Shown here: piece after piece, positions 50,655 through 61,169 of the stretch
How the letters are laid out: each line of letters begins with the position of its first letter
How positions within the stretch are numbered: the stretch's first letter is position 1
Assembly: GCF_000963005.1 (NCBI RefSeq)
Contig: NZ_JZHZ01000007.1
Coordinates: forward strand, 1,613,727-1,677,726
Source of the DNA: Xanthomonas sp. GPE 39
GTDB lineage: Bacteria > Pseudomonadota > Gammaproteobacteria > Xanthomonadales > Xanthomonadaceae
Reading direction: 5' to 3'
Length of the DNA: 64,000 nucleotides
The notes under the pieces: generated by a model
The model's database searches: none
What the model was told of the DNA's origin: nothing
Seen by the model: the letters and a program-made list of their open reading frames with translations, nothing else
Position numbers and translations under genes: made by a program

Positions 50655-51536
50655 TTAGTCTTCCGCCAGCATCTGAGTGAGTTTCTCGCGCGCTGGCTTG
50701 GCAAGCTTCTTGTTTTCCAAAGCGAAACGGATGGTCGCTTCGACCAGACCCAGATGAGTACCACAATCGAAACGGGTCCCTTCGAAACGATAGGCGTCCA
50801 CTTGTTCGCTCTTCAACAACGTCGCGATCGCGTCGGTGAGCTGGATCTCGCCACCGGCACCAGTCCCAGTGCCTTCCAACAGTTCAAAGATCTTCGGGCT
50901 GAGTACGTAACGCCCCACCACGGCCAGATCGCTCGGCGCGTCTGCCGGCTTGGGCTTTTCTACGATCTGTTTGATACGGCCCTTGCGGCCATCGAACACA
51001 TCCGTTGCCACGATGCCATAGCTGGCGGTGTTCTCGTGCGGTACGTCCTCCACGGCGATCACGCTTGCACCACTGGCAGCGTTGAGATCGGCCATCTGCT
51101 TGAGCGCGCCGTCACCTCGGTTCCAGATCAGATCATCCGGCAACAGCACCGCAAATGGCTCGTCACCGACGACCGACTTGGCGCACAGGACCGCATGCCC
51201 CAGGCCCAAGGCTTCTGCCTGGGTGACGAAGATCGCGCGCACGCCATCGGGCAGCACATGGCGGATCATCTCCAACTGTTCGTGCTTGCCAGCCCGCTCG
51301 AGCTTCTGCTCCAGTTCGTAGGCCTTGTCGAAATAATCCGCGACCGCATGCTTATAGCGATTGGTCACGAAGATCAACGTATCGCATCCGGCCTCGATCG
51401 CCTCATCCACAGCGTACTGAATCAACGGCCGATCAATGATCGGCAGCATTTCTTTGGGGACGGTCTTGGTGGCAGGAAGGAAGCGGGTACCCAGACCTGC
51501 GACCGGAAATACTGCCTTGCGGATTCTCTTGCTCAT
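50655..51536 (-). CDS. galU: UTP-glucose-1-phosphate uridylyltransferase
   Basis: A 293-residue GalU forming UDP-glucose for polysaccharides. N-terminal nucleotide loop VAGLGTRFLPATKTVPKEML, then VDEAIEAGCDTLIFVTNRYK, GLGHAVLCA and VLLPDDLIWN. It is translationally adjacent to the CapD-like epimerase gene, whose product needs UDP-sugars, so the block probably makes exopolysaccharide or LPS. Confidence 0.95.
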   Translation of the reverse strand: MSKRIRKAVFPVAGLGTRFLPATKTVPKEMLPIIDRPLIQYAVDEAIEAGCDTLIFVTNRYKHAVADYFDKAYELEQKLERAGKHEQLEMIRHVLPDGVRAIFVTQAEALGLGHAVLCAKSVVGDEPFAVLLPDDLIWNRGDGALKQMADLNAASGASVIAVEDVPHENTASYGIVATDVFDGRKGRIKQIVEKPKPADAPSDLAVVGRYVLSPKIFELLEGTGTGAGGEIQLTDAIATLLKSEQVDAYRFEGTRFDCGTHLGLVEATIRFALENKKLAKPAREKLTQMLAED

Positions 51537-53446
51537 CAGAGCCTTCTGGCCTCGCGTGCGGGAAATGGAACAATCGTAGCTGAGCCCTCGTGAGCGCCTT
51601 GCTGACGCAAGGGCGTGAATTCGGGCATGGTCGTGCGCAGTACCTGTTCGATGGTTTCGCTATCGTAGTCGGCGACCGCGGCACGCAACTGCTGCAGGCC
51701 ACGCAACACGTCTTCGCGTGAAAAACTGCGCACACCGGCCTCAAGAATCTTCGGATGCGAGGTGGGACGATAGTCCTCGTCGGAATAGAAGAGCGTCTCG
51801 TGCAATTTCTCGCCCGGACGTAGGCCGGTGTAGAGGATTGCGATATCGCGCCCGGGCTGTTTGCCCGCCAAACGGATCATCTGCTCGGCAAGCAAGCGAA
51901 TCGGCACTGGCTCGCCCATGTCCAGGGTGTAGATCGCGCCCCGCGAGGCCGACGCAGCCGCCTGCACGATCAACTGACAGGCCTCAGGAATGGTCATGAA
52001 ATAACGCGTCACCTGCGGATCGGTCACCGTGACCGGGCCGCCCTGGCGGATCTGCTCGCGGAATAGCGGTACCACACTGCCAGCCGAGTCGAGCACATTG
52101 CCGAAGCGCACCGTCACGAAACGCGTCCCTACCGATTGATCGTCCAACGACTGGCACACCATTTCCGCATAGCGCTTGGAGGCACCCAGGACATTGACCG
52201 GGTTGACGGCCTTGTCGGTGGAAATGAACACGAAGGTCGAGACATTGGCGGCAACGCAAGCGCGCGCCACATTCTCGGTCGCCAGCACATTGTTGCGGAC
52301 CGCTTCGCGGAACTGCCCCTCCAGCAACGGCACCTGCTTGTAGGCGGCGGCATGGAACACCGCATCCGGTTCGGCCACGCGCATCGCGTGAAGGATCACC
52401 GCCGGATCGCCGCAGTCGCCGAGAACGCAGTCGATTTCCAGATCAGGGAAGGTGCGACGCAGATCGGCATGGATGGTGATCAACGCCAATTCGTCGATCT
52501 CCAGCAACAGCACCTTGCGCGCACCATGACGCGCGCACTGCCGACACAGTTCCGAGCCGATCGAACCACCGGCACCTGTCACCAGGACGGTGCGCCCGGA
52601 GAGCCAGCCTTTGATCAATTTCCAGTCAGGCTTCACCGGCTTGCGCCCGAGCAGGTCCTCGATCGCGACTTCCTTCAGCTCGCCAGGCAGATAGTGGCCC
52701 TCAAGCACATCGACCAGGCGCGGCACCGTGCGGAACGGCAGACCGGTGCTTTCACACAGTGCAACCACACGCTGCATGCCCACGGCGTCCAACGACGGGA
52801 TTGCGATCACCAACAGCTTGGCTGCGGTTTCCTTGGCGATCTGCCCAGCTTCGTCGATACGGCCAAGGATCGGCAAGCCCTGCAGCTTGGCTCCATGCAG
52901 ATGTCCGGCGTCATCCACAAAGCCGACCGGATGGTAAGCACCGGAACGGCGCAAATCGCGTACCAACGCCTCGGCAGCGCGCCCGGCGCCGACGATCAGC
53001 ACACGTCGCGCCGTCTCGTCCGAGTGCGCAATCTGATAATCCTTCCACGCGCGGTAAAGCAGGCGCGGCGCACCCAACAACGCCGACAGCGCGAACGGAT
53101 AGACCATCAGCACCGACAGTGGAATTGCGTCAAAACGGCTGTATGCCAGCCCCAGGACGATGGCGATCAGCCCATAAAAGCTGGCTTTGAAGATATTCAG
53201 CAGATCGGGAACGCTCGCGAAGCGCCACAGACCGCGGTACAAACCCACTTTCCACAGCACCAAGCCCTGCGCCAGCAGCACAATTGCCGTATTCAGATTC
53301 CACAGCGGTAGTGGATGTTCGCCTGGCAGCATCGTGTAGCGCAAAGCATGCAACAACTGCCAGCAAATCCACACAATGACAAGATCGTGGACAACCACGG
53401 AAATCTTGGGCAACAGCTCGGTGATTCGGTCGCGAGTGGAAAGCAT
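51536..53446 (-). CDS. WbpM/CapD-like membrane nucleoside-diphosphate-sugar epimerase/dehydratase
   Basis: A 636-residue protein. Four N-terminal transmembrane segments (about 10-125) and a Rossmann-like region are followed by a C-terminal short-chain dehydrogenase domain with NAD loop VTGAGGSIGSELCRQ (about 290-305), a TDKAVNPVNVLGASKRYAE segment with the Lys of the SMKK-type active site and DMGEPVPI near the end. WbpM-type enzymes make UDP-sugar 4,6-dehydratase products at the membrane for O-antigen or capsule. It lies between galU and the WecA-like gene. Confidence 0.92.
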   Translation of the reverse strand: MLSTRDRITELLPKISVVVHDLVIVWICWQLLHALRYTMLPGEHPLPLWNLNTAIVLLAQGLVLWKVGLYRGLWRFASVPDLLNIFKASFYGLIAIVLGLAYSRFDAIPLSVLMVYPFALSALLGAPRLLYRAWKDYQIAHSDETARRVLIVGAGRAAEALVRDLRRSGAYHPVGFVDDAGHLHGAKLQGLPILGRIDEAGQIAKETAAKLLVIAIPSLDAVGMQRVVALCESTGLPFRTVPRLVDVLEGHYLPGELKEVAIEDLLGRKPVKPDWKLIKGWLSGRTVLVTGAGGSIGSELCRQCARHGARKVLLLEIDELALITIHADLRRTFPDLEIDCVLGDCGDPAVILHAMRVAEPDAVFHAAAYKQVPLLEGQFREAVRNNVLATENVARACVAANVSTFVFISTDKAVNPVNVLGASKRYAEMVCQSLDDQSVGTRFVTVRFGNVLDSAGSVVPLFREQIRQGGPVTVTDPQVTRYFMTIPEACQLIVQAAASASRGAIYTLDMGEPVPIRLLAEQMIRLAGKQPGRDIAILYTGLRPGEKLHETLFYSDEDYRPTSHPKILEAGVRSFSREDVLRGLQQLRAAVADYDSETIEQVLRTTMPEFTPLRQQGAHEGSATIVPFPAREARRL

Positions 53447-53463
53447 CAGTAATCCATGAGAGT

Positions 53464-54414
53464 TCAGCGTATTCCCTTACGCAAAGCTAGCCAAAGCACA
53501 GCTACCGAAAAAAACCAGGCGATCGCCAGACTCGCTTGCCACGCCATTCCCAGGCTTAAACCTAGACTAGCGATTGTAATTGCCAGGATGCTGAACAGAG
53601 CGTATGCAAAGGTAACTGTCGTGTGACTTCTCCCAGTATGTACCCAGCGCTGGTAAAAATGTTGCACGTGCGGTTGCCACCAACGTTCGCCAGCCAACAT
53701 GCGCGAAAAAAGTGTGCATCCGGCATCAATCGCGAATGCCGAGAGCGGTATCGCGAATAACCAGGGTATATGCCCGGAGACCAGCCCCCCCCAGGCGAAT
53801 AGCCCGGCGATCAGGTAGCCGAGTGCGCCGCTGCCGACGTCGCCGAGGAAAATCCGTGCTCGCGGATAGTTGAACGGCAAAAAGCCGGCGCAGCTCACCA
53901 ACAGCACCCAACAGGGCCAACGAGACCAGACGGGGAGCAGGCAGGCAAACCCCAACGCCGCCAGTATCGCCTGACTGGCCGCCAAGCCATTGATGCCATC
54001 CATGAAATTCCAAATATTTATCAAAGAAACCGTTGCCAGCCAGGTCAATCCTGTCAGCAACATCGACTGGCTCGACCTGTAGACAAGTGCAGCAAGCAGA
54101 CTCGCCGCCAATACATGCACCAGCAAACGCCACGCGGCCGACAGTGGTCGGTGATCGTCCCACCAACCGATTCCCGCGACCAGGAGCAGGCCTGCCGCAA
54201 AAACAGTCGCGTCGACGGCATGAGCCGGCCAGTGCGCCGCTGCCCAGCCGCAGGCGACCAACACCGCCACCACAATCGCTATCCCGCCGCCGCGCGGCGT
54301 CGCCACGGTATGGCTGCGACGCTCGCCGGGTGCATCCATCAACTTGCGTTTGATCGCGTAGTGGCGCGACAACCAAGTGCCGGCAGCACTCAGCGCCGCC
54401 AGCGCGAGGAGCAT
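53464..54414 (-). CDS. WecA/WbpL-like undecaprenyl-phosphate sugar phosphotransferase
   Basis: A 316-residue glycosyltransferase family 4 protein with about ten membrane segments. It starts glycan synthesis by moving a sugar-1-phosphate from a UDP-sugar to undecaprenyl phosphate. Conserved features: GERRSHTVATPRGGGIA, the acidic loop MDGINGLAASQ and FLGDVGSGALGYL. The ATG at 54414 has AGGGA upstream and gives the usual N-terminus; a GTG at 54435 directly after the lapB stop is possible. Confidence 0.9.
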   Translation of the reverse strand: MLLALAALSAAGTWLSRHYAIKRKLMDAPGERRSHTVATPRGGGIAIVVAVLVACGWAAAHWPAHAVDATVFAAGLLLVAGIGWWDDHRPLSAAWRLLVHVLAASLLAALVYRSSQSMLLTGLTWLATVSLINIWNFMDGINGLAASQAILAALGFACLLPVWSRWPCWVLLVSCAGFLPFNYPRARIFLGDVGSGALGYLIAGLFAWGGLVSGHIPWLFAIPLSAFAIDAGCTLFSRMLAGERWWQPHVQHFYQRWVHTGRSHTTVTFAYALFSILAITIASLGLSLGMAWQASLAIAWFFSVAVLWLALRKGIR

Positions 54415-54435
54415 TGTCCCTACCGCGACCTGCAC

Positions 54436-55614
54436 TTACACCACCGCGTAGTTAAGCAGGGGCTTGACCGTCCCCCATTCCTTGCAACTAGGGCATTGCC
54501 AGTGGTGAGTCCGCGCACCGAACCCGCAGCGGGTGCAACGGTAGCTGGGATTGCGCACCAGCAACTGGTCGGTGATGTGCTTGAGGTCCTGCAGAGTGGC
54601 GGTGGAGTCGGCACCCTCGGCCAGGGTCAGGTCGATCAGGGCCGACTCGCCACGCACCGATGGCCGATCCTTGAGCTGACGGCCCAGATAGGTCCGTGCA
54701 GCGGAAACGCCCTCCTGCGATTCCATCAAGCGGGTCAGCGCCAACACCGGAGCGATGCCGCGATAGTGTTCGGTCATCTCCGACAAGAACGCACGCGCGC
54801 CGCTAAGATCGTTGCCACGGCGGTAGCACTCCATCAATGCCGGCATGATCTCGGGCAAGTAGTCCGGATCGTGGCGAGCCGCGCGTTCGAAGGCGCGGAT
54901 CGCAGCGTCGTTATTGCCGGCATCGACATCGATGCGGCCCTCCAGAATGCCGGCACGCACCGACTTGGCGTCCGCCTGGTAGGCCCGCGCGATCGCCGCG
55001 CGCGCCAGATCCTGCTTGCCGGAAGCAAGACAACGGTCGGCCAGCTCGCATTCGAACTGCGCAATCAGCTTGCCCATCGGCTCGCCGGTCACCTCTTCGT
55101 ACCGTGTGGCGTTATCGATGGCTTTTTCCCAGTCGCGCTCGGCCTGGTAGATGCTGATCAGGTGCTTGAGCGCCTGTGGGGCACGCTGGTCGATCTGCGC
55201 CAGTTCGCTGAACACGGTTTCGGCCCGGTCCAACAGGCCGGACTTCATATAGTCCTCGCCCAGAGCCAGCAACGCCTGTACACGTTGCGCGTCACTGAGG
55301 TCAGTCCGCTGTACCAATCCCTGATGCAGACGGATCGCACGGTCCACTTCACCGCGGCGACGGAACAGGTGTCCGAGCGCGACCTGTGTCTCGAACGTTT
55401 CCTTGTCCAGTTCGGCGATATGCAAAAACAGTTCGATTGCCTTGTCGGGCTGCTCGTTGAGTAAGTAGTTCAAGCCACGGAAATACGTGCTGGACAGACG
55501 GCTGACCTGGGAATCGCCGTGGCGCTGACCGCCACGACGGCCAATCACCCAGCCGCTCAGCGCCGCCAGCGGCAGAAACAGGAAGAACCAGAACCATTCG
55601 GTTAGAAAGTCCAT
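54436..55614 (-). CDS. lapB: LapB (YciM), LPS assembly regulator with TPR and rubredoxin-type zinc domain
   Basis: A 392-residue protein: N-terminal membrane anchor (EWFWFFLFLPLAALSGWVIG, 6-25), multiple TPR motifs and a C-terminal rubredoxin-like zinc ribbon with CTRC and CPSC pairs. LapB presents LpxC to the FtsH protease and so limits LPS synthesis. It follows lapA as in E. coli. Confidence 0.94.
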   Translation of the reverse strand: MDFLTEWFWFFLFLPLAALSGWVIGRRGGQRHGDSQVSRLSSTYFRGLNYLLNEQPDKAIELFLHIAELDKETFETQVALGHLFRRRGEVDRAIRLHQGLVQRTDLSDAQRVQALLALGEDYMKSGLLDRAETVFSELAQIDQRAPQALKHLISIYQAERDWEKAIDNATRYEEVTGEPMGKLIAQFECELADRCLASGKQDLARAAIARAYQADAKSVRAGILEGRIDVDAGNNDAAIRAFERAARHDPDYLPEIMPALMECYRRGNDLSGARAFLSEMTEHYRGIAPVLALTRLMESQEGVSAARTYLGRQLKDRPSVRGESALIDLTLAEGADSTATLQDLKHITDQLLVRNPSYRCTRCGFGARTHHWQCPSCKEWGTVKPLLNYAVV

Positions 55615-55638
55615 CGAAGATCAGCGTCCGTCTACAGT

Positions 55639-55908
55639 CTAAAGATGGGAGGAAACCGGCGCAGCAACCGCGTTGGCGGCCTTGTTGGCGCGGCGCAGCT
55701 TGGCGTACAGCGGGATCGCGACCATGACCAGTACCGATGCCGCACCGATGACCACGCCAGCGAACAGCGACACAATGATGGCGATGCCGGAAGTGGTGGC
55801 AAGCGCACTAACACCGAAATTGATGACGATCGGCTGCGAATTGAGCGAACCGACGACCAGACCGGCAACTAGAAACACCAGCAATATCAGCAGTCGGACG
55901 ATTTTCAT
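55639..55908 (-). CDS. lapA: LapA (YciS) family small membrane protein
   Basis: An 89-residue DUF1049 protein with two hydrophobic segments (about 3-22 and 40-62). It works with LapB in LPS control. The ATG at 55908 gives MKIVRLLILLVFLVAGL, the family N-terminus. It is 24 bases before lapB and 72 bases after ihfB. Confidence 0.88.
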   Translation of the reverse strand: MKIVRLLILLVFLVAGLVVGSLNSQPIVINFGVSALATTSGIAIIVSLFAGVVIGAASVLVMVAIPLYAKLRRANKAANAVAAPVSSHL

Positions 55909-55980
55909 GAGGAACTCCAGCGCCGGGAGACAGCAGATTAGCCCAACGGGCGTGGATTGCAGCAACCGCAGGATGCAGGT

Positions 55981-56286
55981 CTAGAGCGCGTCGGACTCAA
56001 TCGGGACAACGGCACTGACACGCTCGCGCAACTCCTTGCCGGGCTTGAAATGCGGCACGTGCTTGCCGGGAAGCGCAACGGATTCGCCGGTTTTGGGATT
56101 GCGACCTAGGCGCGGCGGCCGGTAATGCAAGGAAAAACTACCGAAACCGCGGATTTCGATACGGTCGCCGCCTGACAAGGCACCGCCCATCATTTCCAAC
56201 AACGACTTCACGGCCAGATCGACGTCATCCGACTTCAAATGCACTTGCTTGCGCGCCAGGATTTCGATCAGCTCGGATTTGGTCAT
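55981..56286 (-). CDS. ihfB: Integration host factor beta subunit
   Basis: A 101-residue DNA-bending protein of the HU/IHF family: [14 protein letters not shown] start, then [29 protein letters not shown] with the DNA-contacting arm. IHF is also used by many integrases and origins. It sits between rpsA and lapA, as in many gammaproteobacteria. Confidence 0.95.
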   Translation of the reverse strand: MTKSELIEILARKQVHLKSDDVDLAVKSLLEMMGGALSGGDRIEIRGFGSFSLHYRPPRLGRNPKTGESVALPGKHVPHFKPGKELRERVSAVVPIESDAL

Positions 56287-56364
56287 ACGGATTCGTGCAG
56301 TGGAGGCGAAACCTAGTACGGCCCGGAATAACCGGGCCGTACCAGTAACGCTGCGTGTGACGGA

Positions 56365-58044
56365 TTACTCGGACTTGTTGCCGTTCAACTGCGCACGCAA
56401 CAGCGCGCCCAATTGTGTGGTGCCGCCAGATGCTGACTGATATTCCTCCAGCACTTCACGCATTTCGGCATCGTCCTTGGCCTTGATCGACAGCTGCAGG
56501 GTGCGGCCCTTGCGATCCATGCCCACGAACTTGGCTTCGATCTTGTCGCCGACCTTCAGGTGCTGGCTAGCGTCGTCGACACGCTCGTTGGCGATATCGC
56601 GTGCAGCGACGTAGCCTTCGATGCCATCGGCCAGATCGATCATGGCGCCCTTGGCATCCACTTCGCGAACAACGCCCTCGACCTTCGAGCCCTTCGGGTT
56701 GGCCGCCATGTACTGACCGAACGGATCCTGCTCCAACTGCTTGACGCCCAGGCTGATGCGCTCGCGCTCCGGGTCCACTGCCAGCACCACGGCTTCCAGC
56801 ATGTCGCCCTTCTTGAAGTTGCGCACGATGTCTTCGCCGGTGGTGTTCCAGCTGATGTCGGACAGGTGCACGAGGCCGTCGATGCCGCCATCCAGGCCGA
56901 TAAAGATACCGAAATCGGTAATCGACTTGATCTGGCCGGACACCTTGTCGTTCTTCTTGTGGGTAGCAGCGAAGGTTTCCCACGGATTGGCGGCGACCTG
57001 CTTCATGCCCAGCGAGATGCGGCGACGCTCTTCGTCCACGTCCAGCACCATCACTTCGACCTCGTCACCGACCTGCACGACCTTGGACGGGTTGACGTTC
57101 TTGTTGGTCCAATCCATTTCCGACACGTGCACCAAGCCTTCCACGCCCGGCTCGATCTCCACGAACGCGCCGTAATCGGTGACGTTGGAAACCTTGCCGA
57201 ACACGCGGCTATTGGCCGGATAACGGCGGGCAATGTTGTCCCACGGATCCTCGCCCAGTTGCTTCAGACCCAGGCTGACGCGGTTACGCTCGCGGTCGAA
57301 CTTGAGTACGCGCACGTCCAGCTCGTCGCCGACGTTGACCACTTCGGACGGATGACGCACACGCTTCCAGGCCATGTCGGTGATGTGCAGCAGGCCATCG
57401 ATGCCGCCCAGATCCACGAACGCGCCGTAGTCGGTCAGGTTCTTGACCACACCCTTCAGGATCGTTCCCTCCTGCAACTTATCCATCAGCTGCTCGCGCT
57501 CTTCCGAGTGCTCGCTCTCGACCACGGCACGACGCGAAACCACGACGTTGTTGCGCTTGCGGTCCAGCTTGATCAGCTTGAATTCCAGTTCCTTGCCTTC
57601 CAGGTAGGCCGGGTCGCGCACCGGGCGCACATCCACCAGCGAACCGGGCAGGAACGCGCGGACATCCTTGATATCCACGGTAAAACCACCCTTGACCTTG
57701 CCGCTGATGCGGCCGAGGATGGTTTCGTTCTTCTCCAACGCTTCTTCCAGCTCGTCCCACACCATGGCGCGCTTGGCCTTCTCGCGCGACAGCACGGTCT
57801 CGCCGAAGCCGTTCTCGAGCGAGTCGAGCGCGACCTTGACCAAGTCGCCTTCGGCGACGTCGATCTCGCCAGCGTCGTTACGGAACTGCTCGATCGGCAC
57901 AATGCCTTCGGACTTCAGGCCGGCGTTGATCACCACCACATCGCCGCGAACTTCCACGACGGTGCCGGTGACGATGGCGCCTGGCTTCAGCTTGGCCAGA
58001 TTGGCTTGACTGGCTTCGAACAGTTCGGCAAAAGATTCGGTCAT
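56365..58044 (-). CDS. rpsA: 30S ribosomal protein S1
   Basis: A 559-residue protein with six S1 (OB-fold) repeats (for example [28 protein letters not shown] and [29 protein letters not shown]). It binds mRNA on the small subunit. Length is normal for the family. It lies between cmk and ihfB, the usual order. Confidence 0.97.
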   Translation of the reverse strand: MTESFAELFEASQANLAKLKPGAIVTGTVVEVRGDVVVINAGLKSEGIVPIEQFRNDAGEIDVAEGDLVKVALDSLENGFGETVLSREKAKRAMVWDELEEALEKNETILGRISGKVKGGFTVDIKDVRAFLPGSLVDVRPVRDPAYLEGKELEFKLIKLDRKRNNVVVSRRAVVESEHSEEREQLMDKLQEGTILKGVVKNLTDYGAFVDLGGIDGLLHITDMAWKRVRHPSEVVNVGDELDVRVLKFDRERNRVSLGLKQLGEDPWDNIARRYPANSRVFGKVSNVTDYGAFVEIEPGVEGLVHVSEMDWTNKNVNPSKVVQVGDEVEVMVLDVDEERRRISLGMKQVAANPWETFAATHKKNDKVSGQIKSITDFGIFIGLDGGIDGLVHLSDISWNTTGEDIVRNFKKGDMLEAVVLAVDPERERISLGVKQLEQDPFGQYMAANPKGSKVEGVVREVDAKGAMIDLADGIEGYVAARDIANERVDDASQHLKVGDKIEAKFVGMDRKGRTLQLSIKAKDDAEMREVLEEYQSASGGTTQLGALLRAQLNGNKSE

Positions 58045-58277
58045 TTGAAATTACTCTAGTGGACACACGGACAGGGCGTTTCTCGATGGAAACGGCGACT
58101 GCCCACCCTGGTTAGTCGGCCCAAACGGCGGCCGGGTGTGGAGTGGAAAAACCGCAACGCACGATTGCGCGGCGGAGCCTTGGAACTACGATTTGGAACG
58201 CGTGACGCTTGCGGGTCTTGCGAACGACGGGCACGGCACCGATGGCTCGCTTGCCACCGCACCACCCTACGCACCGC

Positions 58278-58952
58278 TCAGACGTGCAACAACAACTGCA
58301 TGACGTGGCCCACAACCTGGTCGATGTCCATACCGGTGGTATCGAGGAGGACGGCATCGTCTGCCGGCCTCAGCGGCGCCACTGCGCGCTGGGCATCGCG
58401 TGCGTCGCGGGCCATGATCTCGCGCAGCAGGTCACCGAATATAACGGAAACCCCTTTTTCCTTCAACTGCTTATGCCGTCGCTGGGCGCGTTCCTCGGCA
58501 CTGGCGGTCAGGAAGACCTTGCAGGGCGCATCGGGGAAAATCACCGTCCCCATGTCGCGCCCATCGGCCACCAGTCCAGGCGGGCGGCGAAATGCGCGCT
58601 GCCGCTGCTTCAGCGCCGAGCGCACCTCCGGGATGGCGGCAATCGCCGAGGCCACCGCGCCAGCGGTTTCCAGACGCAACTCATCGGTGGCGTCAACGCC
58701 ATTGACCAGAACCCGCAAACCACGGTCGGCAACCTCTTCGAAGTCCACACGGGTATCGAAGGTACAGCGCACCAGCGCGGCAGCATCGGAGATGTCCAGA
58801 TGGGCCCAACTGGCCGCGACTCCGACTGCCCGATACAGCGCACCCGAATCCAGGTAATGCCACCCAAGTCGCGCGGCGACGATGCGGCTGACGGTACCTT
58901 TGCCGGCCCCGGATGGACCATCGAGAGTCAGGACGGGAGCGGGTTCGTTCAT
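58278..58952 (-). CDS. cmk: Cytidylate kinase
   Basis: A 224-residue kinase forming CDP from CMP. P-loop GPSGAGKGT (about 12-20), then [13 protein letters not shown] and [16 protein letters not shown] with the conserved Arg/Asp residues. The ATG at 58952 gives the usual start; a longer frame upstream lacks similarity. It precedes rpsA with a 233-base gap, probably the rpsA leader/promoter. Confidence 0.95.
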   Translation of the reverse strand: MNEPAPVLTLDGPSGAGKGTVSRIVAARLGWHYLDSGALYRAVGVAASWAHLDISDAAALVRCTFDTRVDFEEVADRGLRVLVNGVDATDELRLETAGAVASAIAAIPEVRSALKQRQRAFRRPPGLVADGRDMGTVIFPDAPCKVFLTASAEERAQRRHKQLKEKGVSVIFGDLLREIMARDARDAQRAVAPLRPADDAVLLDTTGMDIDQVVGHVMQLLLHV

Positions 58953-59125
58953 GCGGTTCCTCGGAGCATTGGCCGTGCATTGTAACGCCGACCTCCACCC
59001 GGCTGGCGCAACCAGTTGAAACAATGAAGAAAAACAGGCTATGATTGTTGGCTTACCCATCTAGCGGCATGGACTTTGTCCGTACCGCCTCCCTTCGAAT
59101 CCACACGTTTACGCCGAGGTGTGCC

Positions 59126-59251
59126 ATGAAAGTCCTTTCCTCCCTGAAGTCGGCGAAGGCCCGTCACCGCGACTGCAAGGTGGTCCGCCGCCGCGGCAAG
59201 GTCTTCGTGATCAACAAGACCAACCCCCGCTTCAAGGCGCGCCAGCGCTGA
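59126..59251 (+). CDS. rpmJ: 50S ribosomal protein L36, type B (zinc-independent)
   Basis: A 41-residue protein starting [20 protein letters not shown] and ending in a basic tail. It has only one Cys (C17) and lacks the C-x2-C-x12-C-x4-H zinc set of type A L36; this is the C- form often controlled by Zur. No Zur box was identified. A hairpin terminator follows at 59307. Confidence 0.93.
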   Translation: MKVLSSLKSAKARHRDCKVVRRRGKVFVINKTNPRFKARQR

Positions 59252-59306
59252 TTGCAAGACCGCTCGCATCGCCGCGCCTGGCGTAGCGATGGCCGATCTT
59301 GGACGA

Positions 59307-59329
59307 AAGCCGCCTTCGGGCGGTTTTTT
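59307..59329 (+). terminator. Terminator after rpmJ
   Basis: CCGCC-TTCG-GGCGG (59310-59323) followed by TTTTTT on the plus strand, about 60 bases after the L36 stop codon. Confidence 0.88.
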
Positions 59330-59379
59330 GTTGCCGAAGTTTGCTGTAATCGTTCTTCGTCCTCTGGGGAGTAACCGTG

Positions 59380-59709
59380 ATGAAGCAAAGTTTGTCCATT
59401 TTGCCGCTGCTGATCGCCCTAGGCCTAGCGGGCGGTGTCCACGCCGAGACGCTGCTTGTGGAGCGGGTCAAGCAGGAACCTGTCGCATCGATGCCGACGC
59501 GCGGGCTGAGCATGGCCCAGGTGCAGGCACGCTACGGCACCCCGCAGCAGACGCTGGAACCACGTGGCGGCCAAAAGCGGCAGTGGCCGACCATCAACCG
59601 CTGGGTCTACCCTGCTTTCACCGTGTACTTCGAGAAGCAAAAGGTCGTCGACGTGGTCGCCAACAAGGTGGACCCGAACGAGATCGGCCCCAAACCGGCG
59701 ATCCGTTGA
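59380..59709 (+). CDS. Small exported protein, unknown function
   Basis: A 109-residue protein with a clear signal peptide (cleavage after VHA, about residue 23) and a short mature part with QVQARYGTPQQTLEPRGGQ and INRWVYPAFTVYFEKQKVVDVV, which resembles the SmpA/BamE-like or DUF2845 pattern in having a G-x-P turn followed by a Tyr/Phe-rich strand. The ATG at 59380 has GGGGAG upstream. The function is not known. Confidence 0.8.
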   Translation: MKQSLSILPLLIALGLAGGVHAETLLVERVKQEPVASMPTRGLSMAQVQARYGTPQQTLEPRGGQKRQWPTINRWVYPAFTVYFEKQKVVDVVANKVDPNEIGPKPAIR

Positions 59710-59895
59710 CGCGTACCCGCAGCCAACGTTCTCGACAACGGCCAACCCCACCAAGCCAGGGCATACCGCTGGCGGCAGCGGCCAAGCCGATGCCTCTAGC
59801 GACGAACGGCTGAGCGCAAGCGCTCGCATGGCGCGATGCGAGAAATTGATTCATCGCCCGACTTCGGTCGGGCAGTACTTGAGCGACGATCCAGC

Positions 59896-60933
59896 ATGAG
59901 CGACAACCTCCGTCTTCCAGCAGAATGGGAACCCCAATCCGCTATTTTGATCGCCTGGCCGCATGCCGGCACCGACTGGGCCGCGCGCCTGGCCGAGGTC
60001 GAGGAGACCTACATCGCGCTAGTCGCGGGGATCGTGCGTTTTCAGCATGTCGCGATCTGCGTCGCCGACACCGATCTGCAGATCTATGCCGAGGCACGAC
60101 TGCGCTCGGCACGGGTGGACATGCAGCGGGTGCGATTCGTGGAGGCCCAATACGATGACACCTGGCTGCGCGATTCCGGCCCAATCACCCTGACGCGCAC
60201 GGACGGCGGCTTTCAGTTGCTGGATTTCCGCTTCACTGGATGGGGCGGAAAATTCCAGGCGAGCCTGGACGACCAACTGGTGAGCCTGCTCGCCGAGCAC
60301 GGACTGTTCGCCGAAAGTACCGTGCGCCGTATCGATTTCGCGCTGGAAGGTGGAGCCATCGATTGCGATGGCGCCGGCACCTTGCTGACCACTTGGAAAT
60401 GCCTGCACGAGCGGCATCCGCAGCGCACGCGCGCCTCGCTCAGCCACGATCTGGCCGACTGGCTGGCACAGCAGCGGGTGCTGTGGCTGGAGCACGGCTA
60501 CCTGGAAGGCGACGACACCGATGCACATATCGACACCCTCGCCCGCTTCGCCAGTGAGGATGCGATCGTCTATCAGGCCTGCGACGACGCCGACGATTCG
60601 CATTACGCCGAACTGCAGGCAATGGGAGCCGAACTGGCCGCATTGCGCACTGTCGACGGACGTCCTTACAGACTGTTCCCACTGCCTTGGGCGCAGCCGG
60701 TGATCGACCAAGGCAGGCGCCTGGCCGCGTCCTATGCCAATTTCCTGATCGTCAATGGCGCAGTGCTGATGCCCGCCTACGGCGATGCCGCCGATGCACA
60801 GGCGCAGGCGGTGATGGCACAGGCGTTCCCACAGCATGAGATCGTACCGATCCCATGCCGGGCATTGATCTGGCAGAACGGCAGCCTGCACTGCATCACC
60901 ATGCAGTTGCCCGCGGGGGCACTTGCGGACTGA
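59896..60933 (+). CDS. aguA: Agmatine deiminase
   Basis: A 345-residue enzyme converting agmatine to N-carbamoylputrescine. Family features: WPHAGTDWAARL, DDTWLRDSGP, LEGGAIDCDG, the HGYLEGDDTDAHID motif and the catalytic Cys in NGSLHCITMQLP near the C-terminus. The next gene encodes the following enzyme, so the pair makes putrescine from agmatine. The frame extends upstream of 59896 without family similarity. Confidence 0.95.
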   Translation: MSDNLRLPAEWEPQSAILIAWPHAGTDWAARLAEVEETYIALVAGIVRFQHVAICVADTDLQIYAEARLRSARVDMQRVRFVEAQYDDTWLRDSGPITLTRTDGGFQLLDFRFTGWGGKFQASLDDQLVSLLAEHGLFAESTVRRIDFALEGGAIDCDGAGTLLTTWKCLHERHPQRTRASLSHDLADWLAQQRVLWLEHGYLEGDDTDAHIDTLARFASEDAIVYQACDDADDSHYAELQAMGAELAALRTVDGRPYRLFPLPWAQPVIDQGRRLAASYANFLIVNGAVLMPAYGDAADAQAQAVMAQAFPQHEIVPIPCRALIWQNGSLHCITMQLPAGALAD

Positions 60934-61169
60934 AGGTGCGCTCGCATGGCCTGCTTGGCCGCATGTGCAGGAGCATCGCTCGCACCCTGCATCGAGCACC
61001 AAGCAGCCGCCAATGGCAATGCACCCGATGAGTCTGGTGCGCTAACGCAAATACCCGACCGAGACACCGCGCTCCGACCTCTGTGCCTGTACCCACAGTT
61101 CATCAGCCCAGGCGCTGCCGCGCGGGCATCCGCGTTACCATGCGTGCTTTCGCCGATCTCCCTTTCGTC

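Noticed and set aside
59813..59871. Two hairpins before aguA (GAGCGC/GCGCTC and CCCGAC/GTCGGG)
   Set aside because: They lack the T run of a terminator and may be ordinary intergenic repeats; no function can be supported.
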